Shown here one piece after another: positions 1 to 9,084 of a DNA stretch of 64,000 bases. The stretch is from Gordonibacter faecis (GTDB lineage Bacteria > Actinomycetota > Coriobacteriia > Coriobacteriales > Eggerthellaceae): contig NZ_JASJEU010000005.1 in assembly GCF_030077735.1 (NCBI RefSeq), positions 1-64,000 on the forward strand, given 5' to 3'. The notes below the pieces were generated by a model. That model ran no database searches. It saw nothing but the letters and a program-made list of their open reading frames with translations, and had not been told where the DNA came from. Every line of letters starts with the position of its first letter. The first letter of the stretch is position 1. The translations under genes were made by a program, and so were the position numbers.

Positions 1-125
1 TTTATCTCACATGCAACCTACATTGGAAAGGACGTACTCGCCATAAATCTGGCGACATAAAGAGTATATGAGGGGCGATTCACGAATCGCCCTTTCGCGC
101 GAAGCGCGAAAACGCAGGCCGTCGT

Positions 126-195
126 TGTATTCTCCGCCTGCGGCGGAGAGGGCGGTTCGTGAACCGCCCCTACGGTCAACCTGTCTGCCGATACG
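126..195. repeat. Direct repeat, copy 1
   Basis: This copy contains two adjacent palindromes (131-149 and 150-169) and then the tail cctacggtcaacctgtctgc (168-187). It matches 318-386 with only a few changes. The tail resembles text near 34075-34096 (CTGCCG..ACGAACTT), so the family may be dispersed in the genome. Confidence 0.8.
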
Positions 196-317
196 AACTT
201 TCCAGTCAGTCAGCCCGCGTCATAAGGTTAGGGATGTGGAAATACTTGTGGCGTAGTAGCCAGCGCGTTAGCGCGTCACACTTGTTCGCGCGCAGCGCGA
301 AAAGAGGGAAATCGGTT

Positions 318-386
318 GTGTTCTCCGCCTACGGCGGAGAGGGCGGTTCGTGAACCGCCCCTACGGTCAACCTGTCTGCCGATACG
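318..386. repeat. Direct repeat, copy 2
   Basis: Second copy of the block at 126-195, with the same two palindromes and the same tail. It ends shortly before the terminator hairpin of the EF-G-like gene. Confidence 0.8.
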
Positions 387-442
387 GCTTTCTGGCGTAG
401 TAGCTCGCGCGTTAGCGCGTCACCCTTTTCCCGCCCTACGTA

Positions 443-470
443 GTGAGGCCTCCGCGAACGGAGGCCTCAC
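443..470 (-). terminator. Hairpin downstream of the EF-G-like gene
   Basis: A perfect 12-bp stem (443-454 with 459-470) closes a 4-base cgaa loop, 10 bases after the stop codon of the EF-G-like gene. There is no clear U-tract on the minus strand, so it may terminate weakly or protect the 3' end. Confidence 0.65.
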
Positions 471-480
471 TCATTCTCGG

Positions 481-2553
481 TTAGTTCCCGGCGGCGCGGG
501 CGGCTTGGTAGGCTTCTACCAGCTTCTTCGTCACATCCATCGGGGCGGGCTCGTAGCCTTCCAGTTCGATGGTGTAGGAGCCGCTGCCACGCGTGATGGA
601 GCGCAGGTCCTTCGTGTACGTAACCACCTCAGCGTAGGGCACGCGCACGATGATGACCGTCTCGCCGGCATCGTTGGAGTCGGTGCCCACAATGCGGCCG
701 CGGCGCGTGGAGATGTCACCCATCACGGCACCGGCGTATTCCTCGCCCACCGTCACGTTCAGGTTAGCCATGGGCTCAAGCAGGATGGGGTCGGCCTTCT
801 CGCAAGCGGCGCGGAAGCCGATGCGGGCTGCCGTCTTGAACGCCATTTCGTTGGAGTCAACCGCGTGATACGAGCCGTCGTACACGGCGCACTTGATGTC
901 CACCATGGGATAGCCCGCCAAAAAGCCCTCGGTCATGGCGTCCTGCACGCCCTTGTCCACCGCGGGGATGAAGCCGCGCGGAATCTTGCCGCCCACAATT
1001 TCATCCAGGAACTCGTAGCCGCCACCGGGGTTGGGTTCCAAGCGCAGCCAGCAGTCGCCGAACTGACCGGCGCCACCCGTCTGCTTCTTGTGGCGACCCT
1101 GCGCCTCGGCCACCTTGCGGATGGTCTCGCGATACGGAATGCGCACGGGCACGAGCTTCGCCTCGACGCCCGTCTGCTCCTTCAGGCGCGCAATAAGCGT
1201 ATCCACCTGAGCGTCACCCATCGCCGTGATCACGGTCTGGTGCGTTTCCTCGCTGCGGCTCACGCGGATGGTGGGATCGGTTTCCACGGCGCGCGCCAGG
1301 AACGTGCCCAGCTTGTCCTCGTCCTTCTTGTTCACGGCCTCAATGGCCACGGGGTACTGCGGCTCGGGCAGCGGCAGTGGGTCAATGGCCACCTCGCCGC
1401 TCTTCGACAGCGTGTCACCCGTGCGCGTTTCGGTCAGCTTCGGCACCACGATAATGTCGCCGGCCTTTGCGCTTTTCACGTCGTTGGTTTCCTTGCCCAT
1501 CATGACGTAGAGGTGACCCAGACGATCTTTCTTCGACGTGCGGGCATTCACCAACTCCATGCCGGGCTCCAACACGCCGGAGATCACCTTGAGGAAACTC
1601 AGGCGGCCCACAAACGGGTCGGACACGGTCTTGAACACGAACGCCGCCGGCTCGCCGTTCTCGTCAACGAGGGTTTCCTCGCCGTTGGCCAGGCGGAAGC
1701 GGCCATGGTGGCGCGGATGCGGGAAGTAGGTGGCGATATCTTCCATAACGCCCTGAATGCCCTGCTCAATAATCGTAGAGCCCACGAACACGGGGATGAA
1801 CAGTTCCTGCGCGATGGCCTTGTCAAGCAACTGCTCCAACTCGTCCTGCGTCAGCTGTTCTTCGCCGTCGAGGTACTTCATCATAAGTTCGTCGTCGGCC
1901 TCGGCCACAAGATCGCACAGCTTGTCGCGGGCAGCCTGCGCCACGTCCATGAAGTCCGCGGGGATGTCCTCAATGCGCTCTTCGCCGCCGTTGCCATCGT
2001 GGTAGCGCGCCTTCATGCGGATGATGTCGATAACGCCCTTGAAGTCGACGTCCTCGCCAATGGGAATGCTCACCGGGCCCAGGCGCGAGCCGAAGCGGGC
2101 GTGCAGCGTGGCCATAGCCACGTCGTAGTTCGCATTTTCGCGGTCGATATGGTTGATGAACACGGCGCGAGACAGGCGCATGTCCTCGGCCTCGTGCCAC
2201 AGTTTGGTGGTCATGACCTGCGGGCCCGCCACGGCGTCTACCACAAACAGTGCCATCTCGGCCGCCTGCATGGTGGCCAGCGTGTCACCGATGAAGTCCG
2301 GGTGGCCGGAGGTGTCCAGCAGGTTGATCTTGTAATCCTTGTACGGAATGGGGGCGATGGAGGTGCCGATGGTGAACTTGCGCCGGATCTCCTCCTCGTC
2401 GTAATCGAGGTAGGATTTCCCGTCGTGCGTCGTGCCCATGCGGGGCGTACGGCCGGAGACGTGCAGCATCGCCTCGGCGAGCGATGTCTTGCCGGCGCCG
2501 TCTTGGCCGACAAGCACAATGTTTCGCACGTGTTCGGTAGCAGGAGCTGCCAT
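481..2553 (-). CDS. EF-G-like translation GTPase paralogue
   Basis: About 690 aa, the full length of elongation factor G, in the order GTPase domain, EF-Tu-like domain 2, then EF-G domains III-V. The P-loop is GQDGAGKTS (residues 16-24), G3 is DTSGH (80-84) and G4 is NHID (134-137). Canonical EF-G has DTPGH and NKxD, so this is the EF-G-like paralogue group (often called FusA2 or EF-G-like), not the main translocase. The start chosen is the ATG at 2553, preceded by ggaaag and fitting the family N-terminus; an in-frame GTG at 2616 would add 21 residues. It stands alone with its own hairpin. Such paralogues are thought to act in ribosome recycling or special translation; its exact role here is not visible. 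Confidence 0.85.
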   Translation of the reverse strand: MAAPATEHVRNIVLVGQDGAGKTSLAEAMLHVSGRTPRMGTTHDGKSYLDYDEEEIRRKFTIGTSIAPIPYKDYKINLLDTSGHPDFIGDTLATMQAAEMALFVVDAVAGPQVMTTKLWHEAEDMRLSRAVFINHIDRENANYDVAMATLHARFGSRLGPVSIPIGEDVDFKGVIDIIRMKARYHDGNGGEERIEDIPADFMDVAQAARDKLCDLVAEADDELMMKYLDGEEQLTQDELEQLLDKAIAQELFIPVFVGSTIIEQGIQGVMEDIATYFPHPRHHGRFRLANGEETLVDENGEPAAFVFKTVSDPFVGRLSFLKVISGVLEPGMELVNARTSKKDRLGHLYVMMGKETNDVKSAKAGDIIVVPKLTETRTGDTLSKSGEVAIDPLPLPEPQYPVAIEAVNKKDEDKLGTFLARAVETDPTIRVSRSEETHQTVITAMGDAQVDTLIARLKEQTGVEAKLVPVRIPYRETIRKVAEAQGRHKKQTGGAGQFGDCWLRLEPNPGGGYEFLDEIVGGKIPRGFIPAVDKGVQDAMTEGFLAGYPMVDIKCAVYDGSYHAVDSNEMAFKTAARIGFRAACEKADPILLEPMANLNVTVGEEYAGAVMGDISTRRGRIVGTDSNDAGETVIIVRVPYAEVVTYTKDLRSITRGSGSYTIELEGYEPAPMDVTKKLVEAYQAARAAGN

Positions 2554-2734
2554 GTTGACCACCAACTTTCCTGTCGCGTGGTCCTGCGCCGTATGTGTTT
2601 CCAAGGCGCGAACCACAGTCGAGCCTTACCTGTCCCTTCGCCGCGCGCTCGTGTGACCACGCGGCGAAGAGCCGTTGCTAGCTAGTGTATCGCAAGTAGA
2701 CGGCGCGCAGGTCGTAAACGAGCAATTCCGCGCG

Positions 2735-4975
2735 CTACTCTATGCCGTATTCTTTGAGTTTGCGATACAGCGTGGCCTTACTAATGCCCAACAGCGTGGA
2801 AGCCTCCTTCACGTTGTTGTGGGCAATGCGCATGGCCAGACGAATGGCGGCGAGTTCCGCCTCGGCGAGCGACAAAGCACCAGTTGACGCCTCGATGGCA
2901 TCCAGCACTTCCTCAGGCGTGGGTTCGAGCGCCACCGCGGGGCCACCTGCCGCGCGCCCCTCCGCGGGTACAGCTGGAGTGGACGCATCCGACGCATCGC
3001 CGCCGGCGGGCACGGAAGCTGGCGACGTAAGATCAACCTCGTCGTCCGGTTCGTCACCAGGCACGTAATCAAACGCGCGCAGAATGTAAGTAGAGAAGTC
3101 GTCTACGTCGATGACGTCGCCTTCCACGGCGTAGTACATCGAGTACACCGCGTTTTTGATTTGGCGCACGTTGCCTAGCCACCGGTAGTTCTCAAACAGA
3201 CGCTGCGCGCCGGGCGTGATATCGCGCGGCCCACCGGGCGACTTGCAGCGGCACTCGTTCAGGAAGTACTTCGCAAAGTAGAGCGCATCCCCTTGGCGCG
3301 CCCGCAGCGGCGGCAGTTCCACCGTGAGGATGGCCAGGCGATACAGCAAGTCTTCGCGGAACGTGCCCTCGCGCACCATGGTGCCTAGGTCGCGGTTCGT
3401 GGCGGCCACCACGCGGAAGTCCACCTGCTTGTATATTTTGCCACCAAGGCGCATGACGCGCTTGTTCTCCAGCACGCGCAGAAGCGTGGCTTGCAACTCC
3501 AGCGGCATGTCGCCAATCTCGTCGAGGAAGAGCGTGCCGCCGTTGGCGAGTTCAATCTTGCCCGCCTTGCCGCCCCGCTCGGCGCCGGTGAACGCGCCGC
3601 TTTCGTAGCCGAAGAGTTCGCTTTCAATGAGGCGCGGCGGAATGGCGGCACAGTTGATGGACATAAACGGCCCATCCGGGCGCGATTCGTTGTGAATGGC
3701 CTGGGCAAACAGTTCCTTGCCCGTGCCGCTTTCGCCGATGATGAGAATGTTTTCGGCCGTGACGGCATAGCGGCGCGCCAGCGCGATGGCCTGGGCAATT
3801 TGCGGGCTTTCGCCCAGAATGTCCTTGAACGTGATGCTGGCGCGCTCGCCCACGGCCCGCGCGCTCGGCTCTTTGCCGCGCGTGCGTTCCTCCAGGCGCA
3901 CCAGCACCCCTTCCAGCGCGTCGCCCTTCGTCCCCTGAATGCTGGTGCCGCGCAGCATAAACGTGCGGCCGCGAATACTCGTCTTCGCACTGGCGGTTTT
4001 CTTGGTGCCGTCGAGCAACGCACCAAAACTCTGTTGCCAATTCACGTCAAACAGCGCATCCACGGTGGTGTCCACCACGTCCACCGGCCCGCGCCCAATG
4101 ATGCGCGCAGCCTCCGGGCTGATTTTCTGCACGACGCCCTGCGTGTCCACAATCATCACGGGGTCGCTGCTGGTGTCGATGGTGGTGTCCAGCATGCGCC
4201 GCATCTTGGCCGACTGCGCCGTGGTGCGCGCGTATTCCTTGCCCATATTCTGCAAATCGGCGGACAGATGAATGAAGCTCATCTGGTATTCAATGGCTGA
4301 ACATACCGAGGTAATAAGCCCCAGCGCATGCATGAGCAGCTTGTGATAGGCTGGTGACCAGGGGTCTTCCGGTAGCGGCTGCGTCAGCAGCAGTGCGGCA
4401 ATAACCACGTCGTCCTCGCCGCGGATGGGGGCGGCATCGGCCGCGAGGCAGTGCAGCGCTTCGCTGTAGTGCTCGTGGCCCACCACCTGGAACGGCTCCT
4501 TGTGCCGCATACACAGCGAGTGTGCGTTCGTGCCCATGGTGGCCTCGCTGAAGATATCGCGCTCCTTCACGAAGGGGTGCAAGTCCAGGTTACCCACGCG
4601 CAGAAGCGAGGCCCCGTTGCGCGCGACCAACTCAAAGATGTAGTCGTTCGTGATGCCAAGGTCATCCACAATGCCTATCATGGGCCGCGTAATTTCAATA
4701 AGCGGCTCGTAGATGTCGAGTATTTTGTCGAATTCCTCGGTGGTGACGGGAGAGGACAGCACGCGATTGTGCGGATCCAGCCCAAACGCGCGGCTGCGCA
4801 CCCACGAGTCGGCAATTTCGGGCCTCACGGCCGGGGAAAGATGCGGGTCGGTGCCCTCGTGCGTGAACGCGTGCCAGGCACGCTCGATGGCGGGCCCCGT
4901 CATATCGTCAGCTGCTGCGTCGGCGGCAATGAAGCCAGCTCCGCTGCGGCCATCAACCGTGTCGTCGGTATTCAA
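2735..4975 (-). CDS. Sigma-54-dependent activator, AcoR type
   Basis: 746 aa. The order is an N-terminal GAF-like sensory region, a PAS-like segment around residues 265-350, an AAA+ sigma-54 interaction domain and a C-terminal Fis-type helix-turn-helix. Walker A is GESGTGKE (about residue 413) and the sigma-54 contact loop is an intact GAFTGA (about 458), so it should activate RpoN holoenzyme. The last 35 residues (NNVKEASTLLGISKATLYRK) are the DNA-binding helix-turn-helix. An Ala/Pro/Asp-rich linker separates the AAA+ and Fis parts. The N-terminal sensor has no receiver domain, so a small-molecule signal is likelier than phosphorylation. The start is a TTG after aaggggg. rpoN lies at 17048 and a -24/-12 promoter at 16729, so this is a candidate activator for that operon, though no direct link is shown. 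Confidence 0.9.
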   Translation of the reverse strand: MNTDDTVDGRSGAGFIAADAAADDMTGPAIERAWHAFTHEGTDPHLSPAVRPEIADSWVRSRAFGLDPHNRVLSSPVTTEEFDKILDIYEPLIEITRPMIGIVDDLGITNDYIFELVARNGASLLRVGNLDLHPFVKERDIFSEATMGTNAHSLCMRHKEPFQVVGHEHYSEALHCLAADAAPIRGEDDVVIAALLLTQPLPEDPWSPAYHKLLMHALGLITSVCSAIEYQMSFIHLSADLQNMGKEYARTTAQSAKMRRMLDTTIDTSSDPVMIVDTQGVVQKISPEAARIIGRGPVDVVDTTVDALFDVNWQQSFGALLDGTKKTASAKTSIRGRTFMLRGTSIQGTKGDALEGVLVRLEERTRGKEPSARAVGERASITFKDILGESPQIAQAIALARRYAVTAENILIIGESGTGKELFAQAIHNESRPDGPFMSINCAAIPPRLIESELFGYESGAFTGAERGGKAGKIELANGGTLFLDEIGDMPLELQATLLRVLENKRVMRLGGKIYKQVDFRVVAATNRDLGTMVREGTFREDLLYRLAILTVELPPLRARQGDALYFAKYFLNECRCKSPGGPRDITPGAQRLFENYRWLGNVRQIKNAVYSMYYAVEGDVIDVDDFSTYILRAFDYVPGDEPDDEVDLTSPASVPAGGDASDASTPAVPAEGRAAGGPAVALEPTPEEVLDAIEASTGALSLAEAELAAIRLAMRIAHNNVKEASTLLGISKATLYRKLKEYGIE

Positions 4976-5141
4976 GCTAAGCCCCCTTCTTTTCAGCTTG
5001 ATACGCTTCAGCCCTCACACGCGTTTCGCGTGCGCCCCCCGGAAGCTGTTTGTTCCACTTTAACATTTAATGCGCCACCTGCGGGGAAGCACTGCATCGA
5101 ATGCGTAAAAACGATTGATTTCCTCACCATTCTACGCACAA

Positions 5142-5170
5142 AAAGCGGGGGCCGAAAGGCACCCCGCTTT
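5142..5170 (-). terminator. Rho-independent terminator after the six-gene operon
   Basis: AAAGCGGGG (5142-5150) pairs with CCCCGCTTT (5162-5170) around an 11-base loop, 30 bases past the stop of the unknown protein. The A-run just outside the left arm gives a U-run on the minus-strand transcript. Confidence 0.8.
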
Positions 5171-5199
5171 AACTACTCTGCGAACCCTCCGCGCGGGTC

Positions 5200-5784
5200 T
5201 TACCACACGGCCGCGCAGTCCACTCCGGTGCGCATTTGGCCCTTGCCGTTGGCGCGGCGCATGAACTTGTCAATCTCCCACTTTTCGAAGATGAGCGCAC
5301 GGTTGGTGCGATAGATGTCATACGCGCCGTCCAGCTCCACGCCGCAGCAGGTATGCTTGCCGTAGATGGAGCAGAACAGATCGGCCGCCTTCTCGTTGAA
5401 GCCGTTCTCTTTGAACAGGTAAAGGTCGCAGGAGAGACCACGGCCCGTCATAGGAATGAGAATCTCGCTGCCGTCACTGCTTTGCAGGAAAATGCCGCGA
5501 TCGTCGAGCAGTTTGTTGTGGAAGACCTCGTCGGCTTCGAAGCGGTCGAGCCACTTCTTCTTTTTCATCTTCGCCCACATGGCCCACACGTTGTTGTAGC
5601 GGCACGCGTCGTCGTTGTACACCAGCTCGTAGAACTCGTCACACGTGGACGCCGCCGCCAGGTGTTCGCGCAGCTCAGGCCACACATTGCCCGCCACGCC
5701 CGACATGGCCAAAAGCTCGCGGTAGTCCTTCGCCTTCGATCCCGACACGGCCGCAATCTGCTCTTTCAATTCCTGATAGTCCAT
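5200..5784 (-). CDS. Protein of unknown function
   Basis: 194 aa, not recognised. It is soluble-looking, has no signal peptide or membrane segment, and begins with a helical charged region (MDYQELKEQIAAVSG). The C-terminal third carries a CSIYGKHTCCGVELDG segment with clustered cysteines, plus many aromatic and charged residues. The ATG follows aagggga with good spacing. It is the last gene of the minus-strand run from the LRR gene, 33 bases after the methyltransferase, and is followed by a strong terminator. The cysteines could bind a metal or form disulfides, but no known motif fits. Confidence 0.75.
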   Translation of the reverse strand: MDYQELKEQIAAVSGSKAKDYRELLAMSGVAGNVWPELREHLAAASTCDEFYELVYNDDACRYNNVWAMWAKMKKKKWLDRFEADEVFHNKLLDDRGIFLQSSDGSEILIPMTGRGLSCDLYLFKENGFNEKAADLFCSIYGKHTCCGVELDGAYDIYRTNRALIFEKWEIDKFMRRANGKGQMRTGVDCAAVW

Positions 5785-5817
5785 GTATCTCCCCTTTTTC
5801 GTTTCCTAATCGTGCCG

Positions 5818-6540
5818 CTAACGCGGCTTGCTTACCAGGGCGGTGGTGCGCGTGAAGCGTACGTTTTCGGTGGTGTCAGCCACCGGCACCGTGTAGTCGT
5901 CCACGTAGCCGGTTTCCGGCCGCACCTCAGATTCCTCGTAGTAGTCGGGCGCGAAGAAACCCGCGTCCTTCACCATGCGCTCGAACTCCGCACGACTCGG
6001 CGAGGCTTGGATGGCGTTGCCGAGCGCCCGCGCCTGCTCCACCGTGGCAACGTCGCGCTCTCCCTCGGCCACCACGCCGTCGAACAAGAACACGCCGCCG
6101 GGGCGCAACGCGCGGAAGATCTCATGCACTACGCGCTCGGGGTCGTAGTCGATGGCAATACTGCTGTTGGCAAACACCGCGTCGAACGAGCCCTCAGCGA
6201 TGCCGGCCGCCGCCAAGTCCTCGGGATACGCCACAGCGTAGTCCATGTTGCAGTGAGGCAAGCCGTTTTTGCGCCACGACTCTTCCTTGAACGACTGGGC
6301 GATCTCAATCCACTCCGGCGACGGGTCCACGCCCAGCGCGAACCCCTTCGGCCCCACCGAAGCGGACAGCTTGATAACACCCTTGCCACGCCGACAATCA
6401 ATATCCAGCACGCGCTTGCCGGTAAGGTCGCCCAGAAGCGTCATTTTGCACTGGCTCGCAAACCCGTACTCCGAGGGCCGCGCCTCGTAGAAGGCCTTCA
6501 ACACCTCGTGATCGGGCGCTGCCATCGCGTTGTCGGTCAT
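5818..6540 (-). CDS. Class I SAM-dependent methyltransferase
   Basis: 240 aa with a Rossmann methyltransferase core. Motif I is VLDIDCRRGKG (D-x-D/G-x-G variant), followed by an acidic ribose-binding strand end (ALGVDPSPEW), motif II around FDAVFANSSIAIDYDP and motif III around LRPGGVFLFDGV. This is the pattern of UbiE/Methyltransf_11 enzymes. The substrate cannot be read. The ATG at 6540 is chosen because aagggg lies 8 bases before it; a GTG 18 bases upstream is less likely. It is operonic with the trigger-factor-like gene upstream (38 bases) and the unknown protein downstream. Confidence 0.85.
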   Translation of the reverse strand: MTDNAMAAPDHEVLKAFYEARPSEYGFASQCKMTLLGDLTGKRVLDIDCRRGKGVIKLSASVGPKGFALGVDPSPEWIEIAQSFKEESWRKNGLPHCNMDYAVAYPEDLAAAGIAEGSFDAVFANSSIAIDYDPERVVHEIFRALRPGGVFLFDGVVAEGERDVATVEQARALGNAIQASPSRAEFERMVKDAGFFAPDYYEESEVRPETGYVDDYTVPVADTTENVRFTRTTALVSKPR

Positions 6541-6578
6541 CGAAACCACCCCTTGCACGCCGCCTCTTCGCTACTTGT

Positions 6579-7418
6579 CTACTTGTACGACACGCGCGAG
6601 CTGTTCACCAGCCACGACAGCGCCGCCTCGCGACGCGCGAATACGCGTGCTTCATCGGCCAGGCCCTGCTCCTGCAGCTGTGCGAGAATCTTCTCGCGCT
6701 GCTCGGCGTCCTCGCCGGGCATCTGCGCCATCACGTCCTCATCGGAAAGCTCGATGGCCAGATGGTCGGCCAGCGCGTCGATGGCGCACATCGCGCGCAG
6801 GGCGTCGGTGGGCATACCCTCCATGCGGTCGGCCTCGTCGGGCTCTTCCACCAGGCGCTCAGCCAGCTTCTCCAACACGAGGTCGGGGAACTGCGGATCG
6901 TTTTTCTGCATGTCCTTCAAGCCGAACTGACTGGCCACACCCTCGCGGAACTCCGCCACGGTGTTCGCGGGCTGGAAGTGCTCTTTCACCAGTTCATCGG
7001 TGAGTTCAGGCTGCACGCAGTAGAGGATTTTCTCAACGGTCACCGTCATGGTGAGCGCCGAGGCGTCGCCGTCTTTGGCCAGCGGCAGCTTGATCTTTGC
7101 CACCACGTCCTTGGTGGTTCCAGCCTCCATGCCCATGAGTTCGTCGTCAAACGAACGCGGCATCTCGCCGCCACCGGTGTGATACAGCGAGTGCTGCAGG
7201 ATGAAGTTCTTCGCCGGGTTGCCGTCGATGCAGGCGTTTTCCGTGGTCACAACCAGGAAGTCACCCATGATGGCGCCGCGGTCTTCCTCAATTTCGTGAT
7301 ACTCAGCCAAAGGCTCCAACAGCTTTTCAATTTGCGCGTCAACCAAGCTGTCGGGAACTTGCGGTTTCGGCAGCTCCATGCTGACGGGCTCATAGCTGGT
7401 GAGCGTGTACTTTCCCAT
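6579..7418 (-). CDS. Trigger-factor-like protein without ribosome-binding domain
   Basis: 279 aa. The first part (PKPQVPDSLVDAQIEKLLEP) and the following beta-rich stretch resemble the trigger-factor FKBP domain, and the helical second half resembles the trigger-factor C-terminal chaperone arms. The ribosome-docking N-terminal domain is missing, so it is probably a free chaperone or PPIase-like protein. The ATG at 7418 (MGKYTLTSYE) follows gagagg; an ATG at 7439 is the alternative. It sits between a MoxR ATPase and a methyltransferase on the same strand, which suggests a folding or assembly role for that operon. The assignment rests on sequence feel and length, so PPIase activity is unproven. 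Confidence 0.7.
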   Translation of the reverse strand: MGKYTLTSYEPVSMELPKPQVPDSLVDAQIEKLLEPLAEYHEIEEDRGAIMGDFLVVTTENACIDGNPAKNFILQHSLYHTGGGEMPRSFDDELMGMEAGTTKDVVAKIKLPLAKDGDASALTMTVTVEKILYCVQPELTDELVKEHFQPANTVAEFREGVASQFGLKDMQKNDPQFPDLVLEKLAERLVEEPDEADRMEGMPTDALRAMCAIDALADHLAIELSDEDVMAQMPGEDAEQREKILAQLQEQGLADEARVFARREAALSWLVNSSRVSYK

Positions 7419-7521
7419 AGTGGTGAATCCTCTCTTCATGCCTTCGATAACTACTTCTACTAGTGCTCGCCCCCACGGGGGCGGTTGTGCCGTTGTGCGC
7501 GCATGGCGCGACGAGCTGCGC

Positions 7522-9024
7522 CTACAGGCCCAACTCTTCAATACGGTGGCGCAAATCGCGCTGCCGCTCCGACAAAATCATGTCCTCATTGTGCGCGAAG
7601 TAGGACGGGCTTCCGTATTGGGCCAGGTAGCGCGCCGTTACCGTGCGCGACGTGAGTTCGGTCGTGAACACCAGCAGCTCCTGCTGGTCGCCGAACGCCG
7701 CTTCCACAAACTCAAACGCGCGAGCCAGGCGTTCTTCCACCTTCGCCGCGTCGTCCTTCAGGCCCTGGGCCTTGTTCGCAAACTCCTTCTCCACGCGTGC
7801 AAATGCTTCCCCCGTATCACCCGTGTCCGCAAGCAGAATAAGCTCATCCAACGCGTGCAACTCGCGCTCGGCATTCAGGCGCTTCGCCTTCGACAACACG
7901 CCCGTGGCAAGCGACATTTCCAGCTTCGATTCCTTGCGCAGGCGCACTGCGCGCAGTTCCTCCACCGTGTCCTGCCCCTGCTCCTGAACGGCCACCTTCA
8001 CGGCGCGCAAATCGTCGCGCACGACCACCAGCACATCGGTGGCGTCCATGATGGTTTGCACGTCGCCGCTGATGGCGTCCAGCAACAGCCCCACCAGCGA
8101 CAATCGCTCGTCGAACTCCGCCGCCTGCGCGCGCTCGACCACGTCTTCAATAGCGCCGCCTTCCAGGATTTCGTCCACCCGGTAGTCCTCGCGGTACTTG
8201 TTGAACAGATCGTAGTACGCGGAAAACTCGCGCGCGATGGGTTCGCTTTGCACGTACTGCACAATCAGGTCGTAGTCGACGGGCTTATTCAGCTTCTCGA
8301 ACACCGTAATCATATCAGAAAGGTCGTCCCAGCCACGCGCCGTGACGAACGCCTTGCCCTCAAGCGACGCCTCCACCGAATAGAACCGATTCTTCTTGAT
8401 ATCGAGGAACGTGAGAATAGCCGGGTGCGTGTCCTTCGAAAGGGCGTAGGCCTTCCATGCCTCGTAGTCGGGCTCCACGACGATTTTCTTCACGCGGTCA
8501 AGCGTGACAATGTCGAACTCGTGCACGCTCTTGTTGTACTCGGGCGGATTGCCTGCGCACGCGATGATCCAGCCGTCGGGCACCTTGTGGCGGCCGAACG
8601 TTTTGAACTGGAGGAATTGCAGCATGGAGGGGTACAGCGTCTCCGATACGCAGTTGATCTCGTCCAAGAACAGAATGCCGCGCTCCACGCCCGTGGTCTT
8701 CATATAGGTGTACACCGACGCGATGATTTCGCTCATGGTGTACTCAGACGCCTCGTATTCGAAGTCGCCGTAAGATTCCTTCTCGATGAAAGGCAGGCCG
8801 AGCGCGCTTTGACGCGTGTGGTGCGTCATGGAGTAGGACACCAGGCCAATGCCCAGCTCAGAAGCAATCTGGGCCATGATAGCCGTCTTACCAATGCCGG
8901 GCGCGCCCACCAAAAACACCGGGCGCTGCCGCGAGGTGTCCAGCAGGGGCAGCCCGTGATCGTCGGTGGCCAGGTAGGCCTCGATGGTGTCTTTCACCTG
9001 CTGTTTTGCTCGTGCGATATGCAT
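7522..9024 (-). CDS. MoxR-type AAA+ ATPase
   Basis: 500 aa. The AAA+ core fills the N-terminal half: Walker A GAPGIGKTA (about residues 40-48), Walker B GILFLDEIN (about 116-124) and a sensor-1 region IIACAGNPPEYN. The C-terminal half is long, acidic and helical (EELRAVRLRKESKLEM and on), probably coiled. MoxR ATPases work with VWA proteins as chaperones or metal-insertion machines, and a VWA protein is encoded directly upstream (60-base gap). The ATG is preceded by agaggag. It lies in the middle of the LRR-to-unknown operon. Confidence 0.88.
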   Translation of the reverse strand: MHIARAKQQVKDTIEAYLATDDHGLPLLDTSRQRPVFLVGAPGIGKTAIMAQIASELGIGLVSYSMTHHTRQSALGLPFIEKESYGDFEYEASEYTMSEIIASVYTYMKTTGVERGILFLDEINCVSETLYPSMLQFLQFKTFGRHKVPDGWIIACAGNPPEYNKSVHEFDIVTLDRVKKIVVEPDYEAWKAYALSKDTHPAILTFLDIKKNRFYSVEASLEGKAFVTARGWDDLSDMITVFEKLNKPVDYDLIVQYVQSEPIAREFSAYYDLFNKYREDYRVDEILEGGAIEDVVERAQAAEFDERLSLVGLLLDAISGDVQTIMDATDVLVVVRDDLRAVKVAVQEQGQDTVEELRAVRLRKESKLEMSLATGVLSKAKRLNAERELHALDELILLADTGDTGEAFARVEKEFANKAQGLKDDAAKVEERLARAFEFVEAAFGDQQELLVFTTELTSRTVTARYLAQYGSPSYFAHNEDMILSERQRDLRHRIEELGL

Positions 9025-9084
9025 GGTTCGCTCCTCTTTGCGTTGCTCGAAACCGCTTTAAACGCGTATGCGCCAAGCGGCCGC

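Larger units (their letters stand above)
1..480. repeat. Repeat-rich intergenic island of short palindromes
   Basis: No gene is supported here. The stretch is built from short perfect inverted repeats: gggcgattc/gaatcgccc (73-92), tttcgcgc/gcgcgaaa (93-111), tctccgcc/ggcggaga (131-149) and gggcggttc/gaaccgccc (150-169). A block of about 70 bases at 126-195 recurs almost exactly at 318-386, and the flanking text (gtagtag...gcgcgttagcgcgtca) also recurs near 250-285 and 396-425, so the unit is a partly degenerate tandem of roughly 190 bases. The short reading frames inside it are repeats read as protein and are not called as genes. Confidence 0.8.

Noticed and set aside
316..2685. 789-aa plus-strand frame opposite the EF-G-like gene
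   Set aside because: It is the antisense shadow of a clear GTPase gene in GC-rich DNA, with a His/Val/Arg-rich nonsense composition and no domain.
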